From an uncultured Eubacterium sp. (GTDB taxonomy: Bacteria; Bacillota; Clostridia; Lachnospirales; Lachnospiraceae): a stretch of 60,968 nt of DNA. Below the pieces are notes generated by a model. The model saw only the letters and a list, made by a program, of their open reading frames with translations, was not told where the DNA came from and ran no database searches. The stretch lies in the NCBI GenBank assembly GCA_910584065.1, contig CAJTZN010000019.1:1-60968 (forward strand), written 5' to 3'. The translations under genes were made by a program, and so were the position numbers. Each line of letters starts with the position of its first letter. Within the stretch, counting starts at the first letter, position 1. Positions 44,067-53,862 of this stretch are shown piece by piece.

Positions 44067-46031
44067 ATGGAGAAAAAAGGAAACGGTAAATGGATCTGCT
44101 ATGGCTGTATGAGTGAACTAGAGCAAGAAGGGGTATGTCCGGTATGTGGATTTGATATCGGCAGCTATGTACCGGAGACGCATTATCTGTCATTGGGGAC
44201 TGTCCTGAATACGCGGTATGTAGTGGGCCGTGTACTGGGCGAAGGCGGATTTGGTATCACTTATATGGGATGGGACAATTCTTTGGAAATCCGGGTGGCG
44301 ATCAAAGAATATTATCCGTCAGGCCTGGTGACAAGGGAGTTAAATGAAGAAAACCGGGGGACAGTATCGGTTTATATGGGAAATAAACAAAAAGATTATG
44401 AAACGGGGCTGAGCAAATTTCTGGATGAGACGAGGAGACTGGCAAAGTTCAGAAATAATCCGGGCATCGTAGGCGTTTCTGACTTTTTTGAGGAAAATAA
44501 AACCGCGTATATGGTCATGGATTATGTGGACGGCATCACCCTCAGTGCCTATATGAAAGAAAAAGGAGGCAGGATACCGGCAGCGCAGGCCGTGGAGATG
44601 CTTTCTCCTGTTATCCGGTCATTAGAAGAAATTCATAAAGAAAATATTATCCACAGGGATATTAGTCCGGATAATGTCATGGTTCAGAAAAATGGTACAG
44701 TCCGCCTGATTGATTTTGGTGCGGCAAGAGATTTTAGCGAAAAAAATAAAAGTTTGTCTGTTGTTCTGAAACCAGGATATGCACCGGAAGAACAGTACCG
44801 GACAAAGGGAGTTCAGGGACCGTGGACCGATGTCTATGCTTTGTGTGCTACTCTGTACAAAATGATTACGGGTATCACACCGGAAGAAAGCATGGAACGT
44901 ATTGTAGGAGCCGGATTGAAGAAACCATCCGAGCTGGGGATAGAGATACCGCAGAATGTGGAGAAGACGATCCTGCGTGGGATGGAGGTAAAGGCAGAAA
45001 AGAGGATTCGGAGTATGGCAGATCTGCTTCGGTCTTTAAGTGGAGAAGAACTGAAAGAGGAACTGCATTTCGAGTCGGGAAATAAGGCAGAGGTCGGTCA
45101 GAAGACAGAATACATAGAGAATAATGTAGATTTTGAACAAATACAGAAAAACAGAGTTCAGTCGTATTCTTTGGGGAAAAAGCGGATGAAAAAAGCTGGT
45201 GTTTTTGCAATGGCAGTTTTTGCTGTAGCAATCATTGCCATTGTCTTCCGGATCGGGAGTGATCAATCCGGAGGGGCAGGTGATGAAACAACAGAGGCAC
45301 AGGAAACGCCGGTTCCAACCCTGTCGCCGGAAGAAGAGAATTATATAAAGGCGGATCAGTACAGCAAACAGGGAGAGTTCGACAAGGCAGCAGGGATTTA
45401 TGAAACGATTGCGTACTATAAGGATGCAGGAGAAAAACGGAGAGAATGTATTTATCAGATGGCACTGCAGTCCTATCAGGGGGAGAAATATGAGGAGGCA
45501 ATGGGGATGCTGAATGAGGTGGAACGGCAGCAACAGGAAGAAGAACTGTACCAGAAATGCAGCATGGAATTGAAGAAACAGAAGGATTATCAGGAGGCAG
45601 AAAAGTTATATAAAGAAGGACAATATCAGGAATCAAAGAAGATATTAAAGAATTTGCCGGATTATAATCCTGCAATAAAACTGTTAAAGAAGGTAAATGT
45701 CAAAATAAAAAATATGCCGCCGGATGCACCGGATGTGGGGGAATTCTATGATTCTACCAATTATTCTGCCGGAGGAGACGGAACGATGTGGACGGTGGAA
45801 TGGAAACCGGTGAAAGGGGCGGATGGATACCAGTATAGTGTGATTGAGGATGATAACCCTCCAATAGGAAATGTGCCATATTATGCGGAACAGGATACGA
45901 CAGAATGTTTTTATGAAACAGGTGCGTCGAATTCGATAAAAGTTGAATTTAAGGTACGGGCATATAAGTACATCAACGGAACGAAGAAATATGGTGAATG
46001 GAGCCGTACCGTATATTGTTATATGAACTGA
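44067..46031 (+). CDS. Membrane Ser/Thr protein kinase with zinc ribbon, repeat region and Fn3-like sensor domain
   Basis: 654 residues from the ATG at 44067 (GGAGGAGG upstream). N-terminal zinc ribbon Cys11/14/24/27 (CYGCM...CPVCG). Kinase domain about 51-340: GEGGFG loop (58-63), Lys80, catalytic Asp198 in IHRDISPDN, Asp216 in DFG, GYAPEEQY activation segment. A membrane helix at about 374-394 precedes TPR-like helices with YxxAGIYE/YxEAEKLY patterns (about 415-545) and a C-terminal fibronectin-III-like domain. The kinase is cytosolic and the repeats are outside. The phosphatase and an FHA transporter follow, so a complete phospho-switch is encoded. Confidence 0.88.
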   Translation: MEKKGNGKWICYGCMSELEQEGVCPVCGFDIGSYVPETHYLSLGTVLNTRYVVGRVLGEGGFGITYMGWDNSLEIRVAIKEYYPSGLVTRELNEENRGTVSVYMGNKQKDYETGLSKFLDETRRLAKFRNNPGIVGVSDFFEENKTAYMVMDYVDGITLSAYMKEKGGRIPAAQAVEMLSPVIRSLEEIHKENIIHRDISPDNVMVQKNGTVRLIDFGAARDFSEKNKSLSVVLKPGYAPEEQYRTKGVQGPWTDVYALCATLYKMITGITPEESMERIVGAGLKKPSELGIEIPQNVEKTILRGMEVKAEKRIRSMADLLRSLSGEELKEELHFESGNKAEVGQKTEYIENNVDFEQIQKNRVQSYSLGKKRMKKAGVFAMAVFAVAIIAIVFRIGSDQSGGAGDETTEAQETPVPTLSPEEENYIKADQYSKQGEFDKAAGIYETIAYYKDAGEKRRECIYQMALQSYQGEKYEEAMGMLNEVERQQQEEELYQKCSMELKKQKDYQEAEKLYKEGQYQESKKILKNLPDYNPAIKLLKKVNVKIKNMPPDAPDVGEFYDSTNYSAGGDGTMWTVEWKPVKGADGYQYSVIEDDNPPIGNVPYYAEQDTTECFYETGASNSIKVEFKVRAYKYINGTKKYGEWSRTVYCYMN

Positions 46032-46059
46032 TAAAAGCATGATAGACTGAGGTGAACCA

Positions 46060-48333
46060 GTGAAAACGATTTTAACCGTCTTTGAAGAAAATTTTGCTGT
46101 AAGGCAGATAAATCTGTGGGAATTCCGGAGTAAGAAAATTACATTTGGCAGGTCAGAAGAGAATGATATTGTGATCTCTTCCTCTATCGTGTCCGGTAAA
46201 CATGGTTTTTTTTGGATAAATCATGGGGAAGTGATCGTAGTGGATGATGGCAGCACGAATGGAACATTTGTCAACGGAGAACGTATCACGAAATACGAAT
46301 TGCGCCCAGGTGATGTGATCAAAATTGATGATATGCGGAATCCGTTGAATCAGGGTGTTTCTATTGTATTTGATGTGGCAGCAGAAGGAAGAGATTGGAC
46401 ACATTTTCCTTTGAGGGATCAGGATTATAAAATAGCGGTCGGCCGGGATGAAAAATGCGACATATGTATCCGTCATATATCGGTATCCAAAATTCATGCT
46501 TATATCCAGAGAAAAGATGGAGATGTATTTCTTATTGACAATCACAGCTGTGGAGGTGTGTCGGTCAATGGAAAGATGGTGAAAAGAAAGACCAGACTAT
46601 CCGAGAAAGATATGATACTCATTGCCAATACAAAGATAATTTATACATCCGGTAAACTGTCTTACTACACGGCTGGCTATGGGATGGAGATTCAGACGGA
46701 AGATCTGGTCAGAACGGTAAAAGGGAAAAATGGGGAATTCAATATCTCCGACCATATCACTACGACGATCCATGCAGGAGAATTTGTGGCCATTATCGGT
46801 GGTTCGGGAGCGGGCAAGACTACATTTATGAATTGTATCAGTGGATATGACCATATTAGTAGCGGAAGTGTTCTGGTTAATGGTGTTGATTTAGAGCAGA
46901 GTTATGATATTATAAAGAAAATTATCGGATATGTGCCACAACAGGATATTGTTTATGATAACCTCACGCTCTTTTCCATGTTGGAATATGCATCAAAACT
47001 GAGGATGCCGGATGATGTTGATGCCCATGAAAGAGAAGAGAATATCAAAAAAGTGATTTCTATGGTAGAACTGGAGGGAAAAGAAGATACGTTTATTTAT
47101 TCTCTCAGCGGTGGACAGAAAAAACGTGCCAGTATCGCAGTGGAACTGTTGTCAGACCCGAATCTGTTTTTTCTGGATGAACCGACATCCGGATTGGATC
47201 CAGGCACGGAGACGCATATTATGAACACGCTAAGGAAGCTGGCAGATAAGGGAAAAACAGTGATATTAGTTACTCATAATATTGCTAACCTGGAACTATG
47301 TGACAGGCTGGTGATCCTGGGAAAAGGTGGAAGATTGTGTTTTTCCGGCGCACCAGATCAGGTAAATAAATTTTTTGGGATCCACAGGCTATCCGAGGTA
47401 TATGATGAGATTACAGATCATTCTGAGAAATGGCAGAAACAGTTTGCGGAACATACCAATAAACATACTTCGGCAAATCAGGCAGGCATAGTAGCCGGAA
47501 ATGAAAAGAGTCATCGTTCCATCGCGAAACAGTGTCTTGTGCTATCTTCCCGTTACATAAAACTTGTGAGGAATGACATACAAAGAGTACTGCTTCTTCT
47601 TTTGCAGGCACCGTTTTTGGCAGTTCTGATATATTTTGTAACATCGGGAAAGCAGTATGAGGAGTATGAGGTTACGAAATCGATTTTGTTTGCTCTGTCA
47701 TGCTGCGGATTTTGGATCGGGATATTGAATGCGATTCAGGAAATATGTAAAGAACGTAATGTTTTCAGGCGCGAATATAAAACTGGTCTGCATATCCGGG
47801 CATACCTTGGTTCCAAATACATTGTGCTCGGAATCCTGTGTCTGATTCAGTCAGTTCTTCTGATCGCAACATACGCACTGTTAGTAGGACTTCCGGAAAC
47901 AGGAGTTATGATAAATCCTTTTCTGGAGCTCTCTGTGACGACATTTCTGACATCGATGTCAGCATCTTCGATGGGACTTTTTGTATCATCTCTGTTTATG
48001 AATGCTGACCGTGCCATGACTGTGGCGCCAATCTTGCTTATGCCGCAGATTCTTTTTTCCGGTCTGGTATTTGAACTGAGTGGGATAAAAGAAAAAATAT
48101 CAATTTTCGTAAGCTGTCGGTGGACGATGGAAGGATATGGTTCTACAGTTGACCTGAATGCCCTTGACCTGAAATTACAGAGTCAGTTTCCACAGCTGAT
48201 GCATGAGGCGGAGGATATGTTTCTGGCATCAGCCAGACATCTGGGTACTTCCTGGCTGATGCAGGTTTTATTTATTTTATTTTTTGCTGTTTTATGCTGT
48301 ATAGCATTATTCAGGCAAAATGTCAGGAGGTGA
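46060..48333 (+). CDS. FHA-FHA-ABC transporter (ABCG-like half-transporter)
   Basis: 757 residues from a GTG at 46060 after GAGGTG. Two FHA domains: FGRSEENDIVISSSIVSGKH with STNGTFVNG (about 28-85), and VGRDEKCDICIRHISVSKIHA (about 127-190). The ABC domain has Walker A GGSGAGKTT (Lys253), signature LSGGQKKRASIA and Walker B FFLDEPTSGLD. About six membrane helices fill 510-757. FHA domains bind phosphothreonine, so the kinase encoded before it probably controls the transporter. The substrate is unknown. Confidence 0.9.
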   Translation: MKTILTVFEENFAVRQINLWEFRSKKITFGRSEENDIVISSSIVSGKHGFFWINHGEVIVVDDGSTNGTFVNGERITKYELRPGDVIKIDDMRNPLNQGVSIVFDVAAEGRDWTHFPLRDQDYKIAVGRDEKCDICIRHISVSKIHAYIQRKDGDVFLIDNHSCGGVSVNGKMVKRKTRLSEKDMILIANTKIIYTSGKLSYYTAGYGMEIQTEDLVRTVKGKNGEFNISDHITTTIHAGEFVAIIGGSGAGKTTFMNCISGYDHISSGSVLVNGVDLEQSYDIIKKIIGYVPQQDIVYDNLTLFSMLEYASKLRMPDDVDAHEREENIKKVISMVELEGKEDTFIYSLSGGQKKRASIAVELLSDPNLFFLDEPTSGLDPGTETHIMNTLRKLADKGKTVILVTHNIANLELCDRLVILGKGGRLCFSGAPDQVNKFFGIHRLSEVYDEITDHSEKWQKQFAEHTNKHTSANQAGIVAGNEKSHRSIAKQCLVLSSRYIKLVRNDIQRVLLLLLQAPFLAVLIYFVTSGKQYEEYEVTKSILFALSCCGFWIGILNAIQEICKERNVFRREYKTGLHIRAYLGSKYIVLGILCLIQSVLLIATYALLVGLPETGVMINPFLELSVTTFLTSMSASSMGLFVSSLFMNADRAMTVAPILLMPQILFSGLVFELSGIKEKISIFVSCRWTMEGYGSTVDLNALDLKLQSQFPQLMHEAEDMFLASARHLGTSWLMQVLFILFFAVLCCIALFRQNVRR

Positions 48334-48337
48334 TTCT

Positions 48338-49039
48338 TTGGAAGTAATGGGAATGAGCTTTCCGGGCAACCGTTCCATGAATGAGGATTGTATTTTTTAC
48401 AGGACAGAAGGTGATAAAACGGTTGCTGTTGTGGCAGATGGGTTGGGAGGATGTGAGGATGGAGATACAGCTTCCCGAAAGGTGATTGACATTTTTCGAA
48501 TCCAAATGCCGGTAGAAAGGGATGAGATACTTAAAAGTATCCGGCTGGCAAATGAGGAATTGTATCATGAGAAAAATCATGCCAGAGGAATGAAAAGCAC
48601 TGTAGTTGCTTTGGGAATCCAGGCGGACCAGGTTTGTTATGGTCATGTGGGAGACTCCAGATTATATTATTTCCTTGACAACCAACTCATATTTCGTTCC
48701 ATGGATCACAGTGTTACTCAGCTGGCTGTTCTCTCAGGTGAGATCAAAGAAGATGAGATGCGCTTTCATGAGGACCGGAATAAGCTGTTGCGTGCCATAG
48801 GTGCAGACGAAAAGGTAAAGCCTGTCACTATGGAGTTTGACAATTTGAAAAAAGGAAGGCATATTTTTCTTTTATGTACGGATGGTTTTTGGGAATATGT
48901 TACGGAAAAAGAAATGCTTTATTGTGTAAAAAGAGGGACAGCAGAAAAAGTATGTGAAAAACTGAGCAAGCGGTGGAAAAAGAATACACATAAGAAGGAT
49001 AATGTGGATAACAGCAGTTTTATTGTTGTACTAGTTTGA
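48338..49039 (+). CDS. PP2C-type protein Ser/Thr phosphatase
   Basis: 233 residues from a TTG at 48338, 7 bp after AGGAGG; the frame overlaps the transporter end slightly upstream. Metal-binding motifs NRSMNEDC, VADGLGG, GHVGDSRLYYF and CTDGFWEYV are intact. Expected to reverse phosphorylation by the operon's kinase. The last motif reads KDNVDNSS where most members have DNxT/S. Confidence 0.9.
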   Translation: MEVMGMSFPGNRSMNEDCIFYRTEGDKTVAVVADGLGGCEDGDTASRKVIDIFRIQMPVERDEILKSIRLANEELYHEKNHARGMKSTVVALGIQADQVCYGHVGDSRLYYFLDNQLIFRSMDHSVTQLAVLSGEIKEDEMRFHEDRNKLLRAIGADEKVKPVTMEFDNLKKGRHIFLLCTDGFWEYVTEKEMLYCVKRGTAEKVCEKLSKRWKKNTHKKDNVDNSSFIVVLV

Positions 49040-49116
49040 TATAGTGCTAACGGTCTTCTCTCGAAATGCAGTTAAGGGGTTTTTGCGCCCTGAAATACAG
49101 ACAGAAAAAGAAAAAT

Positions 49117-49173
49117 AAGAATCTCTCACAGAATATCAGGTATTCAAAACACTGATTTCTATGGGAGATTCTT
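49117..49173. terminator. Bidirectional terminator between the two convergent operons
   Basis: AAGAATCTCTCACAG (49117-49131) pairs with CTATGGGAGATTCTT (49159-49173), 13 of 15 positions. On the plus strand ATTTTAA follows. On the minus strand ATTTTTCTTTTTC follows. Confidence 0.75.
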
Positions 49174-49191
49174 ATTTTAAGATTTAGAGCG

Positions 49192-51099
49192 TTACCGATA
49201 AGCATACTCTAATTTTGAATATCCTTTAGAACCATAACGTATCACACCCGAGGCCTCATTACACTCAAAAAATACTCCGTCCATAGGTGATGCCTTAAAT
49301 GTATTGATTCTAGAAGGGTTATGAAGCCACCCAGCTCCTGTATTATATTCTATCTTATATAATGCACCTTTACTACCGCCTGCCGCTACAATATAAATTG
49401 TTTGATCTACATTTGCAACAATGGCATCGATACTTGTAAATACGGGAGAATCAAATTTCCAAGTTTCTATTATTTCGAGAGATCCATCCCAATCCGGATC
49501 GTGGAAATCATCAAAAGAGATATAGAAAATGGAAAGATACTCAGTTATTCCCTTAACGAAATAGTAACCTCCATGCCCCAAATATGCAGATAATATATTC
49601 ATGTCTTTTAATTCTTCATGTTCTGTTAGCTGTTCCTTTAGATAATCATCCACATAACTGAGATAATGGGCATCTGCCGCACCTTTAGACATATAGTCAA
49701 ATCCGGTTCTCCAGTTCTTCTCCACCCCTTTTCCTTCATATATACAATGTCCTAACATAAATGTTGAGGCACCATTTCCCCATTCACTTCCCAATTTAAA
49801 ATAGGAGTAAGCTTTTTTATAATCTCGTTCGATTTTGTTTCCTGAAAAATACATAGCGCCTAGTTCGTGTGCGGCACTGCTATGTTTATATCGGTTAGTA
49901 GCTGCCTTTTCGAGAAAGGATATTTTTGTTTGTACATTGTCTTTACAGTTCAGTGCGTAATTATAATAAGCACTGCCTTCATCCGGTTCACCATTTTCTT
50001 CAAAGTCGATCGACATCAGGAAATATTCATTTGCTTTATTTTTATCTACGGGAAGTCCCCACCAACCTTCTTCATATCCTCGTCCAATTAAATTTGCGCA
50101 AAAAGCAGATTGATATTTAATACCCTCTTGTAGCCATCGGAACTCTTCTTCTGCATCAGATGCTATATTATACAAATCCTCAAACGCATGTGCACATCCT
50201 CTCTCTGCTGCTTTTAGGATTAACTCTATTCCCAAGGTTCTGTTAAGTTCAAAACAGTATCCCATATCACGCATAACACCTTCGAGTCTCAATGCAAAAA
50301 GTCCACCATTTTGTGTAAGCTCTTCAACTTTAGATGCTATACTTTGCTCAGTTTCTCCATGTTTTTCTATTTTAGAGCTGTCATCAGCAATTTCATTAAA
50401 AAATCTTGCACCTGCTTCTAAATGTCCTATATCCATTGCTTTTTTTAAGTACTCAAGAGCCTTTTCCTCGTCATACTCTTTTCCATTTCTTCCCCATAGA
50501 TAATCCAACCCTTTTTGGTATAATTGTTCCGAGTCTTCAATATTCGAATTTAATAACTGAATATCTTTAAACTTGATTTTTTGTTTTTCCAAATCAATCT
50601 GACCACTTGAGTTAATAAATACAGATACCTCTCCGATGCCTCGATAGGTCACATTCCCTACAGCATATGGTATCTGAAACTCATTTGCGCATAGAAAAAT
50701 TTCTTCCAGATTTTCATCTAATAAATCAGCCAAATCCTCTTGGTCAAATGCTACCTGGTCCACTTTAGCCCAAAGTTTTTCATCATCTGTATACTGCTTC
50801 AGTTTTGTCAGGCGTATTTTACGCTGCTCGATTTTTTCTACATTGATCTCTGTGTCAACTAACAGTTCTATGCCGAGAGCAGCACAAAGTTTGTTTTTGA
50901 CATCTGGAGCGAATGCATCCATTTCTTTAATGATTTCAGCTTCTGCTAGGTAATATCGATCTTCTAACCATGTGATAAGTTTACCGTCCACAAGATATCC
51001 GACTGTCTTTTCAATATCAAAATTTTCTCGCAATTCTTCTAATGTCCTTACTTGTATTCCATCTCGCATTTCCAGTGGGAACTTGATTTTTTTTGCCAT
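49192..51099 (-). CDS. Sel1-repeat protein with N-terminal domain typical of dynamin clusters
   Basis: 635 residues, GGAGG upstream of the ATG. Residues 1-90 form a small alpha/beta domain (MRDGIQVRTLEELRENFDIEKTVGYLVDGKLITWLEDRYY). About 195-500 contain Sel1-like alpha repeats (GLDYLWGRNGKEYDEEKALEYLKKAMD, HELGAMYFSGNKIERDYKKAYSYFKLGSEWGN). The last 120 residues are beta-rich (VFTSIDAIVANVDQTIYIVAAGG). No signal or membrane helix. Sel1 repeats usually scaffold complexes. Last gene of the minus-strand operon. Confidence 0.8.
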   Translation of the reverse strand: MAKKIKFPLEMRDGIQVRTLEELRENFDIEKTVGYLVDGKLITWLEDRYYLAEAEIIKEMDAFAPDVKNKLCAALGIELLVDTEINVEKIEQRKIRLTKLKQYTDDEKLWAKVDQVAFDQEDLADLLDENLEEIFLCANEFQIPYAVGNVTYRGIGEVSVFINSSGQIDLEKQKIKFKDIQLLNSNIEDSEQLYQKGLDYLWGRNGKEYDEEKALEYLKKAMDIGHLEAGARFFNEIADDSSKIEKHGETEQSIASKVEELTQNGGLFALRLEGVMRDMGYCFELNRTLGIELILKAAERGCAHAFEDLYNIASDAEEEFRWLQEGIKYQSAFCANLIGRGYEEGWWGLPVDKNKANEYFLMSIDFEENGEPDEGSAYYNYALNCKDNVQTKISFLEKAATNRYKHSSAAHELGAMYFSGNKIERDYKKAYSYFKLGSEWGNGASTFMLGHCIYEGKGVEKNWRTGFDYMSKGAADAHYLSYVDDYLKEQLTEHEELKDMNILSAYLGHGGYYFVKGITEYLSIFYISFDDFHDPDWDGSLEIIETWKFDSPVFTSIDAIVANVDQTIYIVAAGGSKGALYKIEYNTGAGWLHNPSRINTFKASPMDGVFFECNEASGVIRYGSKGYSKLEYAYR

Positions 51100-51138
51100 A
51101 GCTATCTATCCTCCGTATTTTTTACAATATGTTCTTTA

Positions 51139-52185
51139 TTATATTTTTTGTCCCAGGAAAAAGTTTTTGATCCCGTGCGCCACATTCCGTACCATCGGAA
51201 TTGCTGCTTTTATAAATCCCTGTGCAAAGTTCTTTGTTACTGAAATTACTTGATTTTTGACCAATGCTAAATTTTCCTGAAATACTTCATCACCAATTAG
51301 ATTTGTAATTCCTGAGGAAATCTTATTGATTATAGGCATTGAGTTTTTTAGAATCGGTACTGATTCCATAATGCCTTCAGAAGTCAGTTTTTTATGTTTG
51401 CCTTGTAAGATTCCGCATATGGCTGAAAACGAATTTCTGGCAATTTGACTCAGTCCTTTTGTCAAGGAAATCTCTTTGCGTGCGATCTGTGCTATAGTCT
51501 TAGCATGGTCTACCGCAATACATGCGATATTTGTTATGACTTGTGTTGGTACAGTCTGTGGTATCATAGGTAATTTTCCTATATGCTGCAGAACTACCAT
51601 TGCGCCGGAAGCCAAAGTTTTTAATTCTATGTCAGAATTGCTTTTTAATGCATTCTCCACGAATTCCGAATTTCCGGTGTAGTCATTTTCTTCATCCGAT
51701 TCGGTATCTTCTCCCAATACCTGCATAACCCTTCCGGTTGTCAAATCACTTATTGATTTTGCAAGAGTAACTCCCTGTAATGGTGCGTTTTTTTCCGTTT
51801 CTGGTTGTTTGTTGTAAGAAATTCCTACGGCATCTGCAAGGCCATTATGTAAAGTACCTAATATGTTTGTTTGGTCTTTCTGACCATATTCTTCTGTATT
51901 CATTAAGAGAAAATCACTCATCCATTCCTCTTTAGAGCCCCCCGCATCAACTGCACGTTCAATTTCTTCCTTACGTTGTTCGTAGGTATTAATTTCTGAA
52001 GAAATTATTTGTAACATCTCTTTTGATTCGGAAGAATCAATTCCTTTGATAGATTTTTCAAATTGTGAGACAAGAAAGTTCTCTATGCCAAGTTCTTTGT
52101 TTTTGCTATAACCATCTACCCAACTTCTAAGCACTTGTGTAAAACTAACTTTTGGGGATGTTGGCGTATCCGTCTGACTATTCAT
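51139..52185 (-). CDS. Unknown helical protein with hydrophobic C-terminal half
   Basis: 348 residues from the ATG at 52185, 5 bp after GGAGG; the listed earlier ATG (52197) overlaps the site. The N-terminal 190 residues are acidic and soluble. The C-terminal part has long amphipathic or weakly hydrophobic helices (MIPQTVPTQVITNIACIAV, FIKAAIPMVRNVAHGIKNFF) that could sit on or in membranes. No family recognised. Its place between AAA and Sel1 genes suggests a membrane-binding effector of the cluster. Confidence 0.75.
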   Translation of the reverse strand: MNSQTDTPTSPKVSFTQVLRSWVDGYSKNKELGIENFLVSQFEKSIKGIDSSESKEMLQIISSEINTYEQRKEEIERAVDAGGSKEEWMSDFLLMNTEEYGQKDQTNILGTLHNGLADAVGISYNKQPETEKNAPLQGVTLAKSISDLTTGRVMQVLGEDTESDEENDYTGNSEFVENALKSNSDIELKTLASGAMVVLQHIGKLPMIPQTVPTQVITNIACIAVDHAKTIAQIARKEISLTKGLSQIARNSFSAICGILQGKHKKLTSEGIMESVPILKNSMPIINKISSGITNLIGDEVFQENLALVKNQVISVTKNFAQGFIKAAIPMVRNVAHGIKNFFLGQKI

Positions 52186-52221
52186 CATATCCTCCATTTG
52201 TTTTCAATATCCTAATATACT

Positions 52222-53718
52222 TTATCTGGATGCCTTTTTAAAGTTATGGTCCTCATATGTTTCTTCCATGCTTTTTAATTCCTCCCCCATGAGTTCGGAA
52301 AGACAGGAAGTATTTTCTATTACTGATAAAATATGTTCTGTTGTTAATTTATCTGCGCCTGCTACAAAAGCGCTTTCTATACTCTCTTTGATTACACCTT
52401 CAATATCAGCACCGCTATATCCTTTCGTTTTATCAACTAATTCAGAAAGATTGATGTTGTTCACATCCATTTTTCGGCGTTTGGCGATATGAAGTTCAAA
52501 TATTTTCCGGCGTTCTAAACTGTTTGGCAGGGCTACATAGAATATTTCATCAAAGCGCCCTTTTCTTAATAACTCCGGTGGCAGTTTATTGATATTATTT
52601 GCCGTTGCTATTACAAATGCCATTGTTTTTTTATCCTGCATCCAGGTTAGAAAGGTTCCAAATAGTCTGGTAGTTACTTCGGAACCGTTTTGCCCGTCCC
52701 CGATACCAGCAAACGCTTTTTCCATCTCATCAATCCAAAGTACACAGGGTGATACCGCTTCTGCCAGTGCAATAGCTCTCCGCATATTTTCCTCAGACTC
52801 CCCCACATATTTTCCCATCAGTTTTCCCATATCTAAACGAAGTAATGGTATATCAAACTGGTTTGCCGCCGCCTTTGCCGTCAAAGATTTTCCACATCCG
52901 GGCATCCCGGCAATCAATACACCTTTCGGGATATCTACCCCAAATGCCTGAGCACTCTTAATATTTTGTAAAACTTTTGTCTTTTTTTTCAGCCATGCTT
53001 TTAAATTTTCCAGACCACCGATAGAATCAATACTTTCACTAACAGGTACCATTTCTAAAATTCCGGATTTCATAATCATCTGCTGTTTTTGTTCAAAAAT
53101 GTACTGCAGATCTCTTTTGGAAAGTTCACCGTGGTTGGCTATTGCAAGAGCCAGAATATTGTTGATCTCATACTGGCATAATCCTTTAAAGGCATTTGCC
53201 ATCTCTTCCATAAGATTGTCGGTGATTTTTGATAATCCCTGCTCTGTTAAAAATTGTGTAACAACTGACTTGATTTCCTCCGTATTCAAATCATCCGGGG
53301 AAAAAATCGTTACAAATTTTTCGATTTCATGTGGAATCTGCAATAATGGTGCAACAATTATGATCGTACCGTCTAATTCCTGAACAATATCCAGAGCAAG
53401 CTGTTTTAACTTTGCTATGATTACAGGATTGCTCATATAAGATGCCGCATCCTTAATAACAAAGATTTTACGGTCTATTTCTTTGTTCATATCCAAATAA
53501 TCTAAGGTTTCTTCTAAACTGCTTCCGCGTTTAACCAAAGGTTTTTTATGAAGGAAATCTACAAATCCTCTAGCTTCATTCCACTCGACAAGTTCTCGGT
53601 TCCCGGAAACTTGTCTTACCATTTCGTCTATCTTATTTTCCTCATAGCTTTTGATGTATAAGATGGGAAAACCTGAATCCAAATATTGACGAAATCGTTC
53701 TTCGAATCTTGTTTCCAT
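52222..53718 (-). CDS. Ycf46-type AAA+ ATPase
   Basis: 498 residues. The N-terminal half (1-210) is a degenerate ATPase-like domain (FVIKDAASYMSNPVIIAKLK). The active AAA domain has Walker A GMPGCGKSLTAK (Lys277), RLDMGKLMGKYVGESEENMR, Walker B CVLWIDEMEKAF and the arginine-finger stretch ELLRKGRFDEIFY. This is the architecture of Ycf46-like proteins of cyanobacteria, plastids and some bacteria. Likely remodels a protein complex; here probably the dynamin-like GTPases made from the same operon. Confidence 0.85.
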   Translation of the reverse strand: METRFEERFRQYLDSGFPILYIKSYEENKIDEMVRQVSGNRELVEWNEARGFVDFLHKKPLVKRGSSLEETLDYLDMNKEIDRKIFVIKDAASYMSNPVIIAKLKQLALDIVQELDGTIIIVAPLLQIPHEIEKFVTIFSPDDLNTEEIKSVVTQFLTEQGLSKITDNLMEEMANAFKGLCQYEINNILALAIANHGELSKRDLQYIFEQKQQMIMKSGILEMVPVSESIDSIGGLENLKAWLKKKTKVLQNIKSAQAFGVDIPKGVLIAGMPGCGKSLTAKAAANQFDIPLLRLDMGKLMGKYVGESEENMRRAIALAEAVSPCVLWIDEMEKAFAGIGDGQNGSEVTTRLFGTFLTWMQDKKTMAFVIATANNINKLPPELLRKGRFDEIFYVALPNSLERRKIFELHIAKRRKMDVNNINLSELVDKTKGYSGADIEGVIKESIESAFVAGADKLTTEHILSVIENTSCLSELMGEELKSMEETYEDHNFKKASR

Positions 53719-53862
53719 ATATTTGTTACACCAACCTTTTTGTAGAATTATATAATTGTATAGTAATCAGATGTGTTTTGTTTTTGAACATCCCAATGTA
53801 TTCTTTATCGTTTTGTCGGAATAAAAGAAAGATGGGCTGTTTTTCGTCCAGATTGAAAATAA

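Noticed and set aside
44067..49039. Type VI or type VII secretion locus
   Set aside because: Kinase, FHA and PP2C genes also occur in such loci, but no EssC-like ATPase, WXG100 proteins, sheath or baseplate genes are present.
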